Numbered from the stretch's first letter, positions 17,819-27,396 are shown. The stretch: 64,000 nt of DNA from Pseudoxanthomonas koreensis_A (GCF_041890415.1 NZ_CP169056.1:2542001-2606000), one strand, 5' to 3'. Notes: generated from the sequence alone by a model not told the origin. A program made the numbers and translations.

Positions 17819-18889
17819 TCAGCCGTGGTATTGCAGCGGTACCCGCTTGACCCCGCACAGCAGCCGGTAGCTGCTGGTCTGGCTGCAGGTGACCACGTCG
17901 GCGGCGGCTACCTGGCGGCCCCACAGTTCCACGGTGCTGCCCACGCCTGCATCCGGGTGCCCGGTCAGGTCCACGGTCAGCATGTCCATCGACACCCGGC
18001 CGATGAGCTCGCCGGGACGGCCGTCGATGGCCACCGGGGTTCCGTTGGCCGCCGACTGCGGATAGCCATCGGCGTAGCCCAGGGCGACCACGCCCACGCG
18101 GGTGGGCCGTTGAGCCACGAAGCGCGCGCCGTAACCGACCGGTTCGCCGGCCGCCAGGTCGCGCACGGAGATCACCTTCGATTCCAGGGTCATCACCGGA
18201 CGCAAGCCGGCGGTGGCGTCCCGTGCCGGGGGCACCGGCGCGACGCCATACAGCATCAGCCCGGGGCGTCCCCAGTCCGCACGTGCCTGCGGCCATGCCA
18301 TCAGCGCTGCCGAATTGCACAGGCTGGCCTGGCCCGGAAGCCCGGCGGTGACGCGGGTAAAGGTGTCCAGTTGTTCCAGGGTCCTGGTGCAGCCAGGTTC
18401 GTCGGCGCGGGCGAAGTGGCTGGTCTTGATGATGTCCGACACCTGCGGCAGCGCCTGCAGCCGGTGCCATGCCTGCACATAGCCCTCCGGGTCGATGCCA
18501 ACCCGATGCATGCCCGAATCCAGCTTGAGCCAGACCTGGATCGGCCGCTGCAGCGTGCAGCGCTCGAGCATGGCGACCTGCCACGGTGCATGGATCACGC
18601 ACCACAGCCCATGCTCGGCGATCAGCGGCAACTCGCTGGCTTCGAAGAAGCCTTCCAGCAACAGGATCGGCGCGCCGATGCCGGCCTGGCGCAGCGCCAG
18701 CGCCTCTTCCAGGCAGGCCACGGCGAATCCGTCGGCTTCGGGCTCCAGCGCCGCGGCACAGCGCAGTGCGCCGTGCCCGTAGGCGTCGGCCTTGACCACC
18801 GCCAGGGCCCGGCCACCGGCCAGCCCACGCGCCAGCCGGTAGTTGTGGCGCAATGCATCGAGGTCGATCAGGGCACGGGCGGGTCGCAT
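17819..18889 (-). CDS. alr: Alanine racemase, probably catabolic DadX type
   Basis: PLP enzyme interconverting L- and D-alanine, 356 residues. It has the PLP lysine in VVKADAYGHG near residue 33, a substrate-side region MTLESKVISVRDL, GYGARFVA, the catalytic tyrosine in ALGYADGYPQ, and RVSMDMLTVDL. The ATG at 18889 starts the TIM-barrel domain directly (MRPARALIDL). It lies 91 bases downstream of dadA on the same strand, so the pair resembles the dadAX alanine-catabolism operon in which the racemase feeds D-alanine to DadA. Its stop abuts the CATGCGGGGAC array. Confidence 0.93.
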   Translation of the reverse strand: MRPARALIDLDALRHNYRLARGLAGGRALAVVKADAYGHGALRCAAALEPEADGFAVACLEEALALRQAGIGAPILLLEGFFEASELPLIAEHGLWCVIHAPWQVAMLERCTLQRPIQVWLKLDSGMHRVGIDPEGYVQAWHRLQALPQVSDIIKTSHFARADEPGCTRTLEQLDTFTRVTAGLPGQASLCNSAALMAWPQARADWGRPGLMLYGVAPVPPARDATAGLRPVMTLESKVISVRDLAAGEPVGYGARFVAQRPTRVGVVALGYADGYPQSAANGTPVAIDGRPGELIGRVSMDMLTVDLTGHPDAGVGSTVELWGRQVAAADVVTCSQTSSYRLLCGVKRVPLQYHG

Positions 18890-18980
18890 TCGGACGGATC
18901 TGGCGGACGGGTGGAAGACGCTTGCCGGCGAGGGCGTGCGCGGGCGGAAAGGAGGCGGCCGCCATCGCGACCGCCGTGGA

Positions 18981-20303
18981 TCAGGACGCCATTGTCGCCG
19001 GAGTCGACCCGTTCGGTTCACCCCTACCCGGCGTCGCGGCATTGCGGCGACGATAGCGCGAGATGTCCAGCCCCTGGCGGCTGATGCCGGTGGGCTGGCG
19101 TGCGATGACGTCGGCCAGGTAGCGGCCCGAACCGCACGCCATGGTCCAGCCCAGGGTGCCGTGGCCGGTGTTGAGGTACAGGTTGCGCAGCGCGGTGGCG
19201 CCCACCACCGGCGTGCTGTCGGGCGTTGACGGGCGCAGGCCGGCCCAGAAATCGGCGCGCGCCATATCGCCGCCATGCGGAAACAGCTCGGCCACCACTT
19301 TCTCCAGGGTGGCCCGGCGGCGCGGATCCAGGCGCAGGTCGTAGCCGGCCACCTCGGCCATGCCGCCCACGCGGATGCGCCTGTCGAAGCGGGTGATGGC
19401 GATCTTGTAGGTTTCGTCCAGCACGGTGGAGGTGGGTGCCATCGCTGCATCGACGATCGGGATGGTGAGCGAATAGCCCTTGAGCGGATACACCGGCAGG
19501 TCGATCCCCAGCGGCCGCAGCAATGCCGGCGACCAGCACCCCAGGGCCATCACGTAGCGATCGGCGGTTTCGAGCCGGCCATCGATGCGCACCCCGGTCA
19601 CGCGCGCGCCATCGGCGTCGATCGCCTCCACGGTTGCGCCATAGCGGAATTCCACGCCCAGGCCTGCGGCCAGGGCCGCCAGCCGCTCGGTGAACAGCCG
19701 GCAGTCGCCGGTCTGGTCGTCGGGCAGGCGCAAGGCGCCGACCAGCAGGTCGCCGGCCGCGGCCAGCGCCGGCTCGACCCTGGCGATGCCGGCGCGGTCC
19801 AGCAGTTCATACGGCACTCCGGCCCTGCGCAGCACCGCGATGTCGCGTGCGGCCGCATCGAGCTGGGCGCTGGTGCGGAACAGCTGGGTGGTGCCGAGGC
19901 GGCGCCCTTCGTATTCCAGCCCGGTCTGGACGCGCAGCTCGTCCAGGCAGTCGCGGCTGTATTCGGCCAGGCGGACCATGCGCTCCTTGTTCACCGCATA
20001 GCGCGCGGCGGTGCAGTTGCGCAGCATCCGCGCCAGCCACAGGTATTGCCGCGGATCGGAGGTCAGCCGGATCGCCAGCGGCGCATGCTTCTGGAACAGC
20101 CACCTGATCGCCTTCAACGGCACGCCCGGCGCCGCCCATGGCGAGGCGTAGCCAGGCGATATCTGCCCGGCATTGGCATGGCTGGCGGCCAGCGCCGGCC
20201 CGGGCTCGCGCTCGACCACGCTCACCTCGAACCCGGCACGCGCCAGGTACCAGGCGCAGGTCACGCCGATCACCCCACCACCCATGACCAGGACCCGCTG
20301 CAT
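18981..20303 (-). CDS. dadA: D-amino acid dehydrogenase DadA
   Basis: FAD enzyme that oxidises D-alanine and related D-amino acids to the 2-oxo acid and ammonia, with electrons to the respiratory chain. 440 residues. It has GGGVIGVTCAWYLARAGFEV as the Rossmann motif, ASHANAGQISPGY, LKGYSLTIP, GGMAEVAGYD, and the C-terminal LNTGHGTLGWTMACGSG, all typical of DadA. The ATG at 20303 has GGAGG upstream. It is likely expressed with the downstream racemase gene. Confidence 0.95.
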   Translation of the reverse strand: MQRVLVMGGGVIGVTCAWYLARAGFEVSVVEREPGPALAASHANAGQISPGYASPWAAPGVPLKAIRWLFQKHAPLAIRLTSDPRQYLWLARMLRNCTAARYAVNKERMVRLAEYSRDCLDELRVQTGLEYEGRRLGTTQLFRTSAQLDAAARDIAVLRRAGVPYELLDRAGIARVEPALAAAGDLLVGALRLPDDQTGDCRLFTERLAALAAGLGVEFRYGATVEAIDADGARVTGVRIDGRLETADRYVMALGCWSPALLRPLGIDLPVYPLKGYSLTIPIVDAAMAPTSTVLDETYKIAITRFDRRIRVGGMAEVAGYDLRLDPRRRATLEKVVAELFPHGGDMARADFWAGLRPSTPDSTPVVGATALRNLYLNTGHGTLGWTMACGSGRYLADVIARQPTGISRQGLDISRYRRRNAATPGRGEPNGSTPATMAS

Positions 20304-20406
20304 TGCACCACCTCCGCAGGGCGCTTTTACCGGCATGACGGCAGATGCCCGCGCTGCACGTCACCGGCCTGGAACCGGCCGCGGCCACGGCGCCGCGATC
20401 GACCCG

Positions 20407-22587
20407 CTACTCGGCCCAGCGCATCGCCGAGGACGTCACCGGCAGGACCTGCGCCGACAGCGGGCTGTCCTGTTCCAGCAGGCCGATGGCGTCGGCCAGG
20501 ATCGCGGCCGACTCGCGCTGCAGCGGGTCGGGCCGCTTCTCGGCCGCCTTCTCGCGCGCGGCATCCTTGACCACGTCGCGCTCGTTGGCGGTCAGGCCAT
20601 CATCGGTTTCCTCGGCCAGCGGATCCAGGTCCAGGCCCTTCTCCTTGCGGATGGCCTGGCGCTCCTTGCGCTGGGCTTCCTGGCGCTCGCGCTCGGCACG
20701 GCGCTCGGCCTCGTTGAGCGACAGCGACTTGCGCGCGGCCTCCTCGCGGTAGCGGGCCACGTCCTCGCTCCACCAGCGGAACTCCAGGTCGTCGGCGATG
20801 CGCCGCGCGTGCAGGGTCTGCAACTGCGGCAGCAGCGGCGCGAAATTGCCGTAGCGGGTATGCGGCACCGCTGCGATCCGGGTCCAGGGCAAGGCGTTGT
20901 CGTAGGTGCTCTCGCCGAACTCGTTGGCGTCCACGCTCAGCGGATAGGCGATGTCGGGCACCACGCCCTTGTGCTGGGTGCTGCCACCCTCGATGCGGAA
21001 GAACTGGGCGATGGTCAGCTTGACCTGGCCGAAGCGCGGGCCCTCGCTGGCCGGCCAGCGGTCCAGGTCCACCAGGTTCTGCACGGTGCCCTTGCCGAAG
21101 GTGGTTTCGCCGATGATCAGCGCGCGGCCGTAGTCCTGCATCGCACCGGCGAAGATCTCCGAAGCCGACGCCGAGGCGCGGTTGACTAGCACCGCCAGCG
21201 GGCCGTCCCAGGCCACGCCGGGGCTGCGGTCGCCGTTGACGCTGACCCGGCCGCCGGATTCGCGCACCTGCACCACCGGGCCCTGGTCCACGAACAGGCC
21301 GGTCAGCTGCACCGCCTCGTCCAGCGAGCCGCCGCCGTTGTTGCGCAGGTCCAGGACCACGCCATCCACGCCTTCGGCCTTGAACTGCTCCAGCAGGTCG
21401 GCCACGTCGCGGGTGGCCGAGGTGTAGTCCTGGCCATTGCGCCGGCGGCCCTCGAAATCCTGGTAGAAGGTGGGCAGCTCGATCACCCCGACCAGCCGCT
21501 GCGGCAGGCCCTCGTGCGCCGGGATGGTGTAGGTCTTGCGCTTGGCGGCCTGCTCGGCCAGCTGCACCCGGGCGCGGGTGAGCATGACGAACTGGTGCTC
21601 GCCATCGATGCCGTTCTCGGCCGGGATGTATTCCAGGTTCACCCGGGTGCCCTTGGCGCCGCGGATCTTGGCGACGACGTCGTCGATCCGCCAGCCGACC
21701 ACGTCCTCGACCGTGCCCGACCCCTGGCCCACGCCGACGATGCGGTCGCCGGCCTTGAGCGTGCCGTCCATCGCCGCCGGCCCGCCGGGGATGATCTCGC
21801 GGATCACCACCACGTCGTCCTGGCGCTGCAGCTGCGCGCCGATGCCTTCCAGCGACAGCGACATGGCCTGGTTGAAATTTTCGGCCGTGCGCGGGGTGAG
21901 GTAGTTGGTGTGCGGGTCGATGGAGGCGGTGTAGGCGTTGAGGAACAGCGAGAACACGTCCTCGCTCTTGAGCTCGGCCGCCGACCGGCCCATCTGCGCG
22001 TAGCGCTTGTCCAGGGTCTTGCGGATGTCCTCGGGCGCCTTGCCGGCCAGCTTCAGGCGCAGCCAGTCGTTCATTACCGACTTGCGCCAGATCTCGTCCA
22101 GCGCGGCGTCATCGGCGGCCCATGGCGCCTCTTCGCGGTCGTACTCCCAACGCTCCTGGCCGGAGAACGTGAACTCCTGCGCCAGCAATGCGCGGGCGTG
22201 CGCGGCACGCTGCTCCACCCGCTGGCGGTAGGTGACGAAGATGGCGAAGGCCGGCTCCGGGTCGCCACTGCGCACCGCATCGACCATGCGCCCGCGCCAT
22301 GGCGCAAAGCGCTCCACGTCTGCGGCGGTGAAGTACAGGCGGTTGCCGTCCAGCGCTTCCAGGTAGCGGCGGAAGATGTCCGCCGACATCGCCGCGTCCG
22401 CCGGCCGCGGGCGGTAGGCGTAGCGGCTGTCCGACAGCAGGCCGAACACCAGCTTGGAGGTGGTGGCCTGGTCGGCCGTAGGGGCCAGGGCGAGCTGCTC
22501 GACGGGCGCGTCCGTGCGTGCCGGCAGCGCAACCGGCAGGGCCAGCAGGAAGGCGAGGCTGAGCAGGGCGGGGAATCTGGGGTTCAT
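20407..22587 (-). CDS. prc: Carboxy-terminal processing protease Prc (tail-specific protease)
   Basis: Periplasmic S41 serine protease trimming C-terminal tails of envelope proteins and peptidoglycan hydrolases; 726 residues. A signal peptide (MNPRFPALLSLAFLLALPVALPA) comes first, then a helical N-terminal domain, a PDZ domain around residues 240-320 (GIGAQLQRQDDVVVIREI), and the protease core with the nucleophile Ser in NRASASASEIFAG and Lys in GETTFGKGTVQ. The C-terminal DUF3340-like region is rich in charged helices (ERRAERERQEAQRKER). The ATG at 22587 fits the signal peptide. Confidence 0.95.
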   Translation of the reverse strand: MNPRFPALLSLAFLLALPVALPARTDAPVEQLALAPTADQATTSKLVFGLLSDSRYAYRPRPADAAMSADIFRRYLEALDGNRLYFTAADVERFAPWRGRMVDAVRSGDPEPAFAIFVTYRQRVEQRAAHARALLAQEFTFSGQERWEYDREEAPWAADDAALDEIWRKSVMNDWLRLKLAGKAPEDIRKTLDKRYAQMGRSAAELKSEDVFSLFLNAYTASIDPHTNYLTPRTAENFNQAMSLSLEGIGAQLQRQDDVVVIREIIPGGPAAMDGTLKAGDRIVGVGQGSGTVEDVVGWRIDDVVAKIRGAKGTRVNLEYIPAENGIDGEHQFVMLTRARVQLAEQAAKRKTYTIPAHEGLPQRLVGVIELPTFYQDFEGRRRNGQDYTSATRDVADLLEQFKAEGVDGVVLDLRNNGGGSLDEAVQLTGLFVDQGPVVQVRESGGRVSVNGDRSPGVAWDGPLAVLVNRASASASEIFAGAMQDYGRALIIGETTFGKGTVQNLVDLDRWPASEGPRFGQVKLTIAQFFRIEGGSTQHKGVVPDIAYPLSVDANEFGESTYDNALPWTRIAAVPHTRYGNFAPLLPQLQTLHARRIADDLEFRWWSEDVARYREEAARKSLSLNEAERRAERERQEAQRKERQAIRKEKGLDLDPLAEETDDGLTANERDVVKDAAREKAAEKRPDPLQRESAAILADAIGLLEQDSPLSAQVLPVTSSAMRWAE

Positions 22588-22752
22588 GCGCGATCTCGGG
22601 CCGTTCCTGGCCGGTTGCGTACAGGTTGAATGACGTCTGTGACCAGCCACAGTGCCGGAAGTTGCCGTTCCGCGTGCACCGGACACCTGCACAGGCTAGC
22701 CGCTGGCGGAGGAAAAAAGGTGAATGTCACGTGGCACGACGTGGCCAGCCGG

Positions 22753-23364
22753 CTACTCGGGGGCGCGCGGCTTGATCCGGTAGTAGGTCCTGCCTGCGTG
22801 CTCGGTGCTGTCATCCAGGTCGACGCTGGCGCAGTACCCGTCGCCGCAACGTGCCGTCTCCAGCTCCGACAGTGCCCGCAAGTGCCCCAGCGTGCGCTCG
22901 GCCTGCGCCGCTTCCTTCAGCCTGGCCCAGCTGTAGGCACCCGAACCGATCGCCGCCAGCACCGACCCGGTTGCCAGGCACGCCAGCCCGATCCAGGTGA
23001 ACCTGCGCCGGTCCTGCGCCAGCTGCTGCCTTTCGCGGGCCAGCCCGGCGGTGGCGGATTTCAGTTCGGAGATGACCGGTTCGGCCTCGGCGCGGATCCG
23101 GCCAAAGCCCTCGCCCGCTCCCTGCGCGATCGCATCCCGGGTCTGCTCGCGGATGCCCCGGGATGCATCGTCGACGATCCGGCCCGCACTTGCCGAGAGC
23201 GCCTGCGCCGACTGGGTCAGGTCCCTGACCTGCTGGTCCTGCCTCTGCGACTGCGCCTCGAAGTGCTTCTTCTGGTGTTCCTGCAGGGTCAGGATGTGGC
23301 CCATGGCCCGCTGCAGGTACTCGGCGAGGCTGCGCAGTTCGGCGCCGGGATCGTTGGTCTGCAT
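22753..23364 (-). CDS. Coiled-coil membrane protein, last gene of toxin-like locus
   Basis: 203 residues of unknown family. The N-terminal 135 residues are highly charged and helical, Gln-rich (QEHQKKHFEAQSQRQDQQVR), and likely form a coiled coil. A membrane segment follows at about 140-160 (IGLACLATGSVLAAIGSGAYSW). The C-terminal part has a Cys-bearing segment (TARCGDGYCASV) and ends YYRIKPRAPE, probably on the other side of the membrane. The ATG at 23364 has GAGG upstream. It begins 14 bases after the AHH protein, so co-transcription is likely. It may be an accessory, delivery or membrane-acting partner. No homologue family is recognised. Confidence 0.75.
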   Translation of the reverse strand: MQTNDPGAELRSLAEYLQRAMGHILTLQEHQKKHFEAQSQRQDQQVRDLTQSAQALSASAGRIVDDASRGIREQTRDAIAQGAGEGFGRIRAEAEPVISELKSATAGLARERQQLAQDRRRFTWIGLACLATGSVLAAIGSGAYSWARLKEAAQAERTLGHLRALSELETARCGDGYCASVDLDDSTEHAGRTYYRIKPRAPE

Positions 23365-23378
23365 GTCCTCGTCCGTGC

Positions 23379-25898
23379 TCAACAGCGTGCCAAGCCTGGC
23401 GCTTCCTGCACCGGCGCCGCCTGCTGCCGTTGCTGTTCGAGTTCGCGCTGCTGCTGGTTGTCCTTGCCCCACGCCTCCCACTCCCTGAACTGCGGGGCCT
23501 GCGCGTGGTTTTCGGCCAGCCGGCGCATCTGCGCCTGGTCGCCCCGTTCCAGGGCCGCCATGTAGTCCTCGACGTAGCGGCCGGCGGCCGTGTCGTGCCA
23601 CGGATTGGACGCCGCGGCAGGGGCCGCCCCGGATCCGCCGCCGGTGGCCGTTGCGCGGGCGTCGTCGTGGCTGCCGTCCATGCCGGCCGACGGCTGCAGC
23701 CGATGTGGATGGTCCGGCGCCCGGGATGGCTCCTGCCCGGAGTCGTGCGACCGTGCTCCTTGCGCTTCCGGCGCGTCGTCGCCGGCCGCCGGGGCGCCGG
23801 ACGGCTGCGCCTGCGTCACTCCCTGCTGCAGGCTGCGTTCCCGGGCGATGTCGGCGGCGGTGACGACACTGGTGACTTCCATGCGCTTGTCGTCCTGGCC
23901 ACTCACGGTGGCGATGGACCCGTCATCCTGGAGCTGGAGGAAGTAAGGCCCCTGCGAGCGGAAGCCATCATCGCCCGCATGCGCGCGCTCCACCGCCGCG
24001 GTCGCCGCGTCGATGTCCGCATCGCCCGGGGCTTCCCCGGCGCGGGCATAGGCGCCCGCGACCTGGCTGCGCAGGTCCCGCTGCGTCGGCGTCGGGTTCG
24101 CGCGCGCCTCCTCGGCCAGCGCGGACAGTTCCTGCAGGCCGACCTTCTGGCTTTGCCAGGTGCGCTCCAACTCCTCGCGGATGTTTCCCTCGGCAAACCA
24201 GTCGCCGAAGACGAAACCGGGCTTGGTCCATTGGCCGTCGCTGCCGCGCGTGTAGGTGTTGCCGTCGGAGGCCTGCAGCTCCTGCGTGCGCGCGCGCGCA
24301 TTGGCGATCACCGGCGGCACCGGCTCGCGCCCGGTGAATTCATCCCAGCCGAACTGGTTGAAGGCGATCTGGTAACGCGCGGCGATCGCGGCCGGGGTGT
24401 TGGACGCGTTCTGGGCAATGATGGCCTGCGATTGCCACTCCAGCGCAGTGGCACGGTCCGGGCCGACCGGCTGGTGGCGGGTGATCGCCATGCGCGCGTC
24501 GACGATCTCCCGGGTTTCGAGTTGCCACTGCCCCGTCCCCGCGTCGCGCACGTACTCGCGGCTGACTTCGAACGGTGCACGCAGCGGCTCGCGTTCGGCG
24601 TGGGCGTCCAGGCGGTACGGGTCCCTGGGGCGGGGCGGATTGGCCAGTCCCAGCGAATAGGAGTCGTTGGCGGCGCGGTAATTCAGTTCGTCGACCAGGC
24701 GCCCGCCGGCAAGCACGCGCATCTCCTGGTAGGTTCCGTCGGCGCCCGGGGCGCGCGCCATGCGTGTCCAGGCGCCCTGCCGATCGCCCGGATCGCGCTT
24801 CCATTCATTGCCCGCGCGGTCGGCCTGGGTATAGACCCGGTCGATATCCCGCTGCTCGGCCCAGCGATCACCGAGGTAGGCGCCGCCCACGCCGCCGACG
24901 ATGCCGGTGGCAATTGCACCCGGGCCCGTCCACGAACCGGACACCGCGCCATAGCCGGCACCGAGCAGGAAGCCGCCAAGAATCCCGCCGGCATTGCGGC
25001 CCACGAAATGGGCCTGCGCCGATGCCGCACCGGCTGCATTGCCGTCCGCGCGCAGTTCCACCACGCGGTGGCCGGTGTCGACCAGGTCGTAGGCCATCAA
25101 CGCCACGCCGGCGCCGCCGGCGACGCGCCACCCGCGTGCGCCGCGCACCGAATCCGGCACGCCCCCGCCGGGCACCGGGACCGGTCCGCGCAGCGTGGGC
25201 GGCATCTCCTGCGGGAACGCCGTGCGCAGCCGCGTCTCCATATCGGGCGACACCGGGAGCCGGCCGGCCTGGTTGGCGTCGGCGATGGCGGTGCCCAGGG
25301 ATTGGCGGCCACCCCATCGCTCACTGAGCGTGGAACTGCCCGGCTGGTCCGCCGCATCCAGCGCAGCCTGGACACGGGTTTCCGACTTCGTCACGCCGGC
25401 CCAGCGCGCCTCGGGCGCCGACATCCTGCCCAGATCGGCGATCTGGCTGGCATGGCGTTGCCGATAACCGTCCAGATCACCGAAGAACGCCTGGATCCGT
25501 GCATTCGCCTGCGCCGGCGTCATCCCCTGCGGGGTGTTGGTCAGCAGGTCGCCATTGACCAAGCCCGCCTTGAGCGTGTCGGTCAGGTCGTGGACGCGGG
25601 CGGCGATGCGCTTGGCGGCGGCCTGGTCGCCGCGCAGGGTAGCCTGGCCGTCGGGGGATATTTCCAGATCTCTAAGCGTCGCCGCCAACTCGTCCGTGTA
25701 TGCACTTAGTGGTCCGCCCGTGTGGGGGGAAAGTCCCATCCTCGCCGCCAGCGTCTGATCGGCAGGCAGGACAACAAGATTGCGTAAGCCATGGAGATCG
25801 AATAGCTCTTCTTGAGACAGCTTCTTGACGAGGTCGCTTGCCTTGAACGTCTTCTGCTCGACTACGTGGTGGCCTTGGAACACAGGCTTATCAGTCAT
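23379..25898 (-). CDS. Large putative effector with N-terminal AHH/HNH-like nuclease motif
   Basis: 839 residues. Residues 9-70 carry GHHVVEQKTF, LHGLRNLVVLPAD and SPHTGGPLSAY, the spacing of the AHH group of HNH/EndoVII nucleases, with the His-His pair as presumed metal ligand. Residues about 260-335 hold small-residue, glycine-zipper helices (AGGILGGFLLGAGYGAVSG), a possible membrane-insertion region. The middle is globular and unknown (YQIAFNQFGWDEFTG). The last 170 residues are low-complexity, ending Gln-rich (NQQQRELEQQRQQ). The ATG at 25898 has GGGGAG; an in-frame TTG six bases upstream is less likely. Four Imm11-type genes precede it on the same strand. I infer a secreted antibacterial toxin; the secretion route is not shown. 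No XVIPCD motif was found. Confidence 0.75.
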   Translation of the reverse strand: MTDKPVFQGHHVVEQKTFKASDLVKKLSQEELFDLHGLRNLVVLPADQTLAARMGLSPHTGGPLSAYTDELAATLRDLEISPDGQATLRGDQAAAKRIAARVHDLTDTLKAGLVNGDLLTNTPQGMTPAQANARIQAFFGDLDGYRQRHASQIADLGRMSAPEARWAGVTKSETRVQAALDAADQPGSSTLSERWGGRQSLGTAIADANQAGRLPVSPDMETRLRTAFPQEMPPTLRGPVPVPGGGVPDSVRGARGWRVAGGAGVALMAYDLVDTGHRVVELRADGNAAGAASAQAHFVGRNAGGILGGFLLGAGYGAVSGSWTGPGAIATGIVGGVGGAYLGDRWAEQRDIDRVYTQADRAGNEWKRDPGDRQGAWTRMARAPGADGTYQEMRVLAGGRLVDELNYRAANDSYSLGLANPPRPRDPYRLDAHAEREPLRAPFEVSREYVRDAGTGQWQLETREIVDARMAITRHQPVGPDRATALEWQSQAIIAQNASNTPAAIAARYQIAFNQFGWDEFTGREPVPPVIANARARTQELQASDGNTYTRGSDGQWTKPGFVFGDWFAEGNIREELERTWQSQKVGLQELSALAEEARANPTPTQRDLRSQVAGAYARAGEAPGDADIDAATAAVERAHAGDDGFRSQGPYFLQLQDDGSIATVSGQDDKRMEVTSVVTAADIARERSLQQGVTQAQPSGAPAAGDDAPEAQGARSHDSGQEPSRAPDHPHRLQPSAGMDGSHDDARATATGGGSGAAPAAASNPWHDTAAGRYVEDYMAALERGDQAQMRRLAENHAQAPQFREWEAWGKDNQQQRELEQQRQQAAPVQEAPGLARC

Positions 25899-25936
25899 TG
25901 GCAACTCCCCGATAAATCTCCAGCCTCATTGACACA

Positions 25937-26590
25937 TCACAAATTAGCGGCATCGCGTAGCCGGACCCCTTTAACCCCTGCCATACCTATCGCCTCGCAT
26001 AGGGCGTCATCACAAATCGGGTCCGCTCCAAGGTTGCGCTGGCGGAAAATATGGGCTGTACCGACAACAGCTGGGTCAAAGGTTAGGCTGGCTCCACCAC
26101 GGATGCTGTACATCCGAACATCCTCTCCCGTTCGATGGTCGGTCTCGTAATTAATCCTTACCCGCGATTTCGGTTCATCGAGAGCACTCAAGGTACGGAC
26201 CACATCGCAGAGGTAGTGGCGGGGACCGCAAGTCCCATCAGCGAGTGTGAAATTACAGGAGACGAAAGCAAAAGCTTCCGGATCAACGGATTCAAATACC
26301 TGCTTGAGTCGAGCAGAAACCAACCAATATCCGCTCAGTCCGCCCTCAAGATCCCGCGGCATGTGGCCCTCTCTTGGTTCATGCACAAGATGAGGCGTTT
26401 CGCGCAGCATTGGGAAACCGCCTTCCTCGGGGCGTATAATTAAACGCGGTGGAGTACGCAGCTTTTCTTCATTGGCAATAATTACCCCATGTCCGGGACC
26501 GCCACCCCTGAGGTCGGGCCCGATAATGAAAAACCTGCCCTTCTGTGGGACGCTCGGGTAGGTGACGGGAATTGCAGCCTGGTCGGTCAT
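25937..26590 (-). CDS. Imm11/DUF1629-family putative immunity protein, copy nearest the toxin
   Basis: 217 residues. Family landmarks are GRFFIIGPDLRGGG, ETPHLVHEP, YWLVSARLKQVFESVDPEAF, FTLADGTCGPRHYLCDVVRTLSALDE, and a C-terminal ICDDALCEAIGMAGVKGVRL. The ATG has GAAGGA upstream. It stops 38 bases before the AHH protein start, placing it as the likeliest cognate immunity gene. It is the most divergent of the four copies, and its DNA is visibly less GC-rich than the others, suggesting separate ancestry or later arrival. Confidence 0.8.
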   Translation of the reverse strand: MTDQAAIPVTYPSVPQKGRFFIIGPDLRGGGPGHGVIIANEEKLRTPPRLIIRPEEGGFPMLRETPHLVHEPREGHMPRDLEGGLSGYWLVSARLKQVFESVDPEAFAFVSCNFTLADGTCGPRHYLCDVVRTLSALDEPKSRVRINYETDHRTGEDVRMYSIRGGASLTFDPAVVGTAHIFRQRNLGADPICDDALCEAIGMAGVKGVRLRDAANL

Positions 26591-26639
26591 ATCAGTTCCT
26601 TCGCGGGATCCGCTTCACCGGGCATGGCGAGGCGCCCTT

Positions 26640-26656
26640 GGCATGTCGATTCTATT
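26640..26656 (-). promoter_or_regulatory. Conserved intergenic motif upstream of Imm11 copy 1
   Basis: On the minus strand it reads AATAGAATCGACATGCC, 50 bases upstream of the start codon. The same motif recurs before copies 2 and 3. TAGAAT could serve as a -10 element or the ACATGT part as an operator. Confidence 0.4.
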
Positions 26657-26695
26657 GCACCTGTTCTCTGCATGGGCATTTGGGTTGGCGCTGGC

Positions 26696-27340
26696 TCAGC
26701 AATCAGCCGCGTCGGTCAACCACACCCCGGTCAGTCCCACATCCCTTATCGCGTCGTGCAGGGCGCGATCGCAAAACGCATCTTCCGAGAAGGGCGTTCG
26801 GAAAACATGTCCGGTACCGACGACATCGGCCTTGAATACGAGATTCGCGCCACCAACATGGTTCCGGCTGTAGACCTTGCCGCTGAGATAATCGTCACCG
26901 ACGATGATCTTCAGCTTCGACGCCTCTTCGTCGAGCGCATCCAGCGTGCGCAGGACACCGCAAAGGTAGTACTGCGGCCCAGACGAGCCATCGGCCAGAG
27001 TGAAGTCGCAGGCCGCGAACGCGAACCCTTCCGGATCGACCGACTCGAACACCTGCCTGGCCCGTTCGGACACGATCCAGGTGCCTCCAAGGCCTTCCAG
27101 ATCCCGGGGCATGCCACCCAGGTTCGGCACATGGACCAGGTGCGGTGTTTCGGGATACTGCCCGGGAGTCCCGTCGGGCGGCAGCATCACGACCCACCCC
27201 GGGGCCCACAACCGCTCCTCGTTGGCGATCTCCTGGCCATGGCCTTTCCCGCCGCCGCGGATGTCGGGCTGGATGAGGTAGAACTTGCCCTTCTGCGAGA
27301 CGTTGGAATCGCTGGCAGAAATTGCGGCCTCGTCGGTCAT
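26696..27340 (-). CDS. Imm11/DUF1629-family putative immunity protein, second copy
   Basis: 214 residues with the same order of blocks as its neighbours: GKFYLIQPDIRGGG, LWAPGWVVMLPPDG, TWIVSERARQVFESVDPEGF, GSSGPQYYLCGVLRTLDALDE and FCDRALHDAIRDVGLTGVWL. The ATG at 27340 has AAGGAAG. The C-terminal 70 residues closely resemble those of the fourth copy (HVFRTPF, FCDR.LHDAI), while the N-terminal half is distinct from copies 3 and 4. It may protect against an AHH or other toxin variant not encoded here. Confidence 0.8.
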   Translation of the reverse strand: MTDEAAISASDSNVSQKGKFYLIQPDIRGGGKGHGQEIANEERLWAPGWVVMLPPDGTPGQYPETPHLVHVPNLGGMPRDLEGLGGTWIVSERARQVFESVDPEGFAFAACDFTLADGSSGPQYYLCGVLRTLDALDEEASKLKIIVGDDYLSGKVYSRNHVGGANLVFKADVVGTGHVFRTPFSEDAFCDRALHDAIRDVGLTGVWLTDAADC

Positions 27341-27379
27341 GGCATCTTCCTTCGCGCGCTCCGTAGCGGTGCTTCCTTC

Positions 27380-27396
27380 GACATGTCGATTCTATT
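27380..27396 (-). promoter_or_regulatory. Conserved intergenic motif upstream of Imm11 copy 2
   Basis: On the minus strand AATAGAATCGACATGTC, 40 bases upstream of the start. Here the ACATGT core sits in a perfect palindrome, CGACATGTCG. Confidence 0.4.

Noticed and set aside
22690..22752. Rho-independent terminator after the coiled-coil membrane gene
   Set aside because: A T-run exists on the minus strand but the only stem is five base pairs and is separated from it by about ten bases.
23379..25898. XVIPCD signal of the Xanthomonadaceae type IV secretion effectors in the AHH protein
   Set aside because: The C-terminus is Gln-rich like some of them, but I could not find the conserved XVIPCD blocks, and no virB genes are in the window.
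25899..25904. TTG start six bases upstream for the AHH protein
   Set aside because: The ATG at 25898 has a well-placed GGGGAG. The TTG would put the ribosome site too close.
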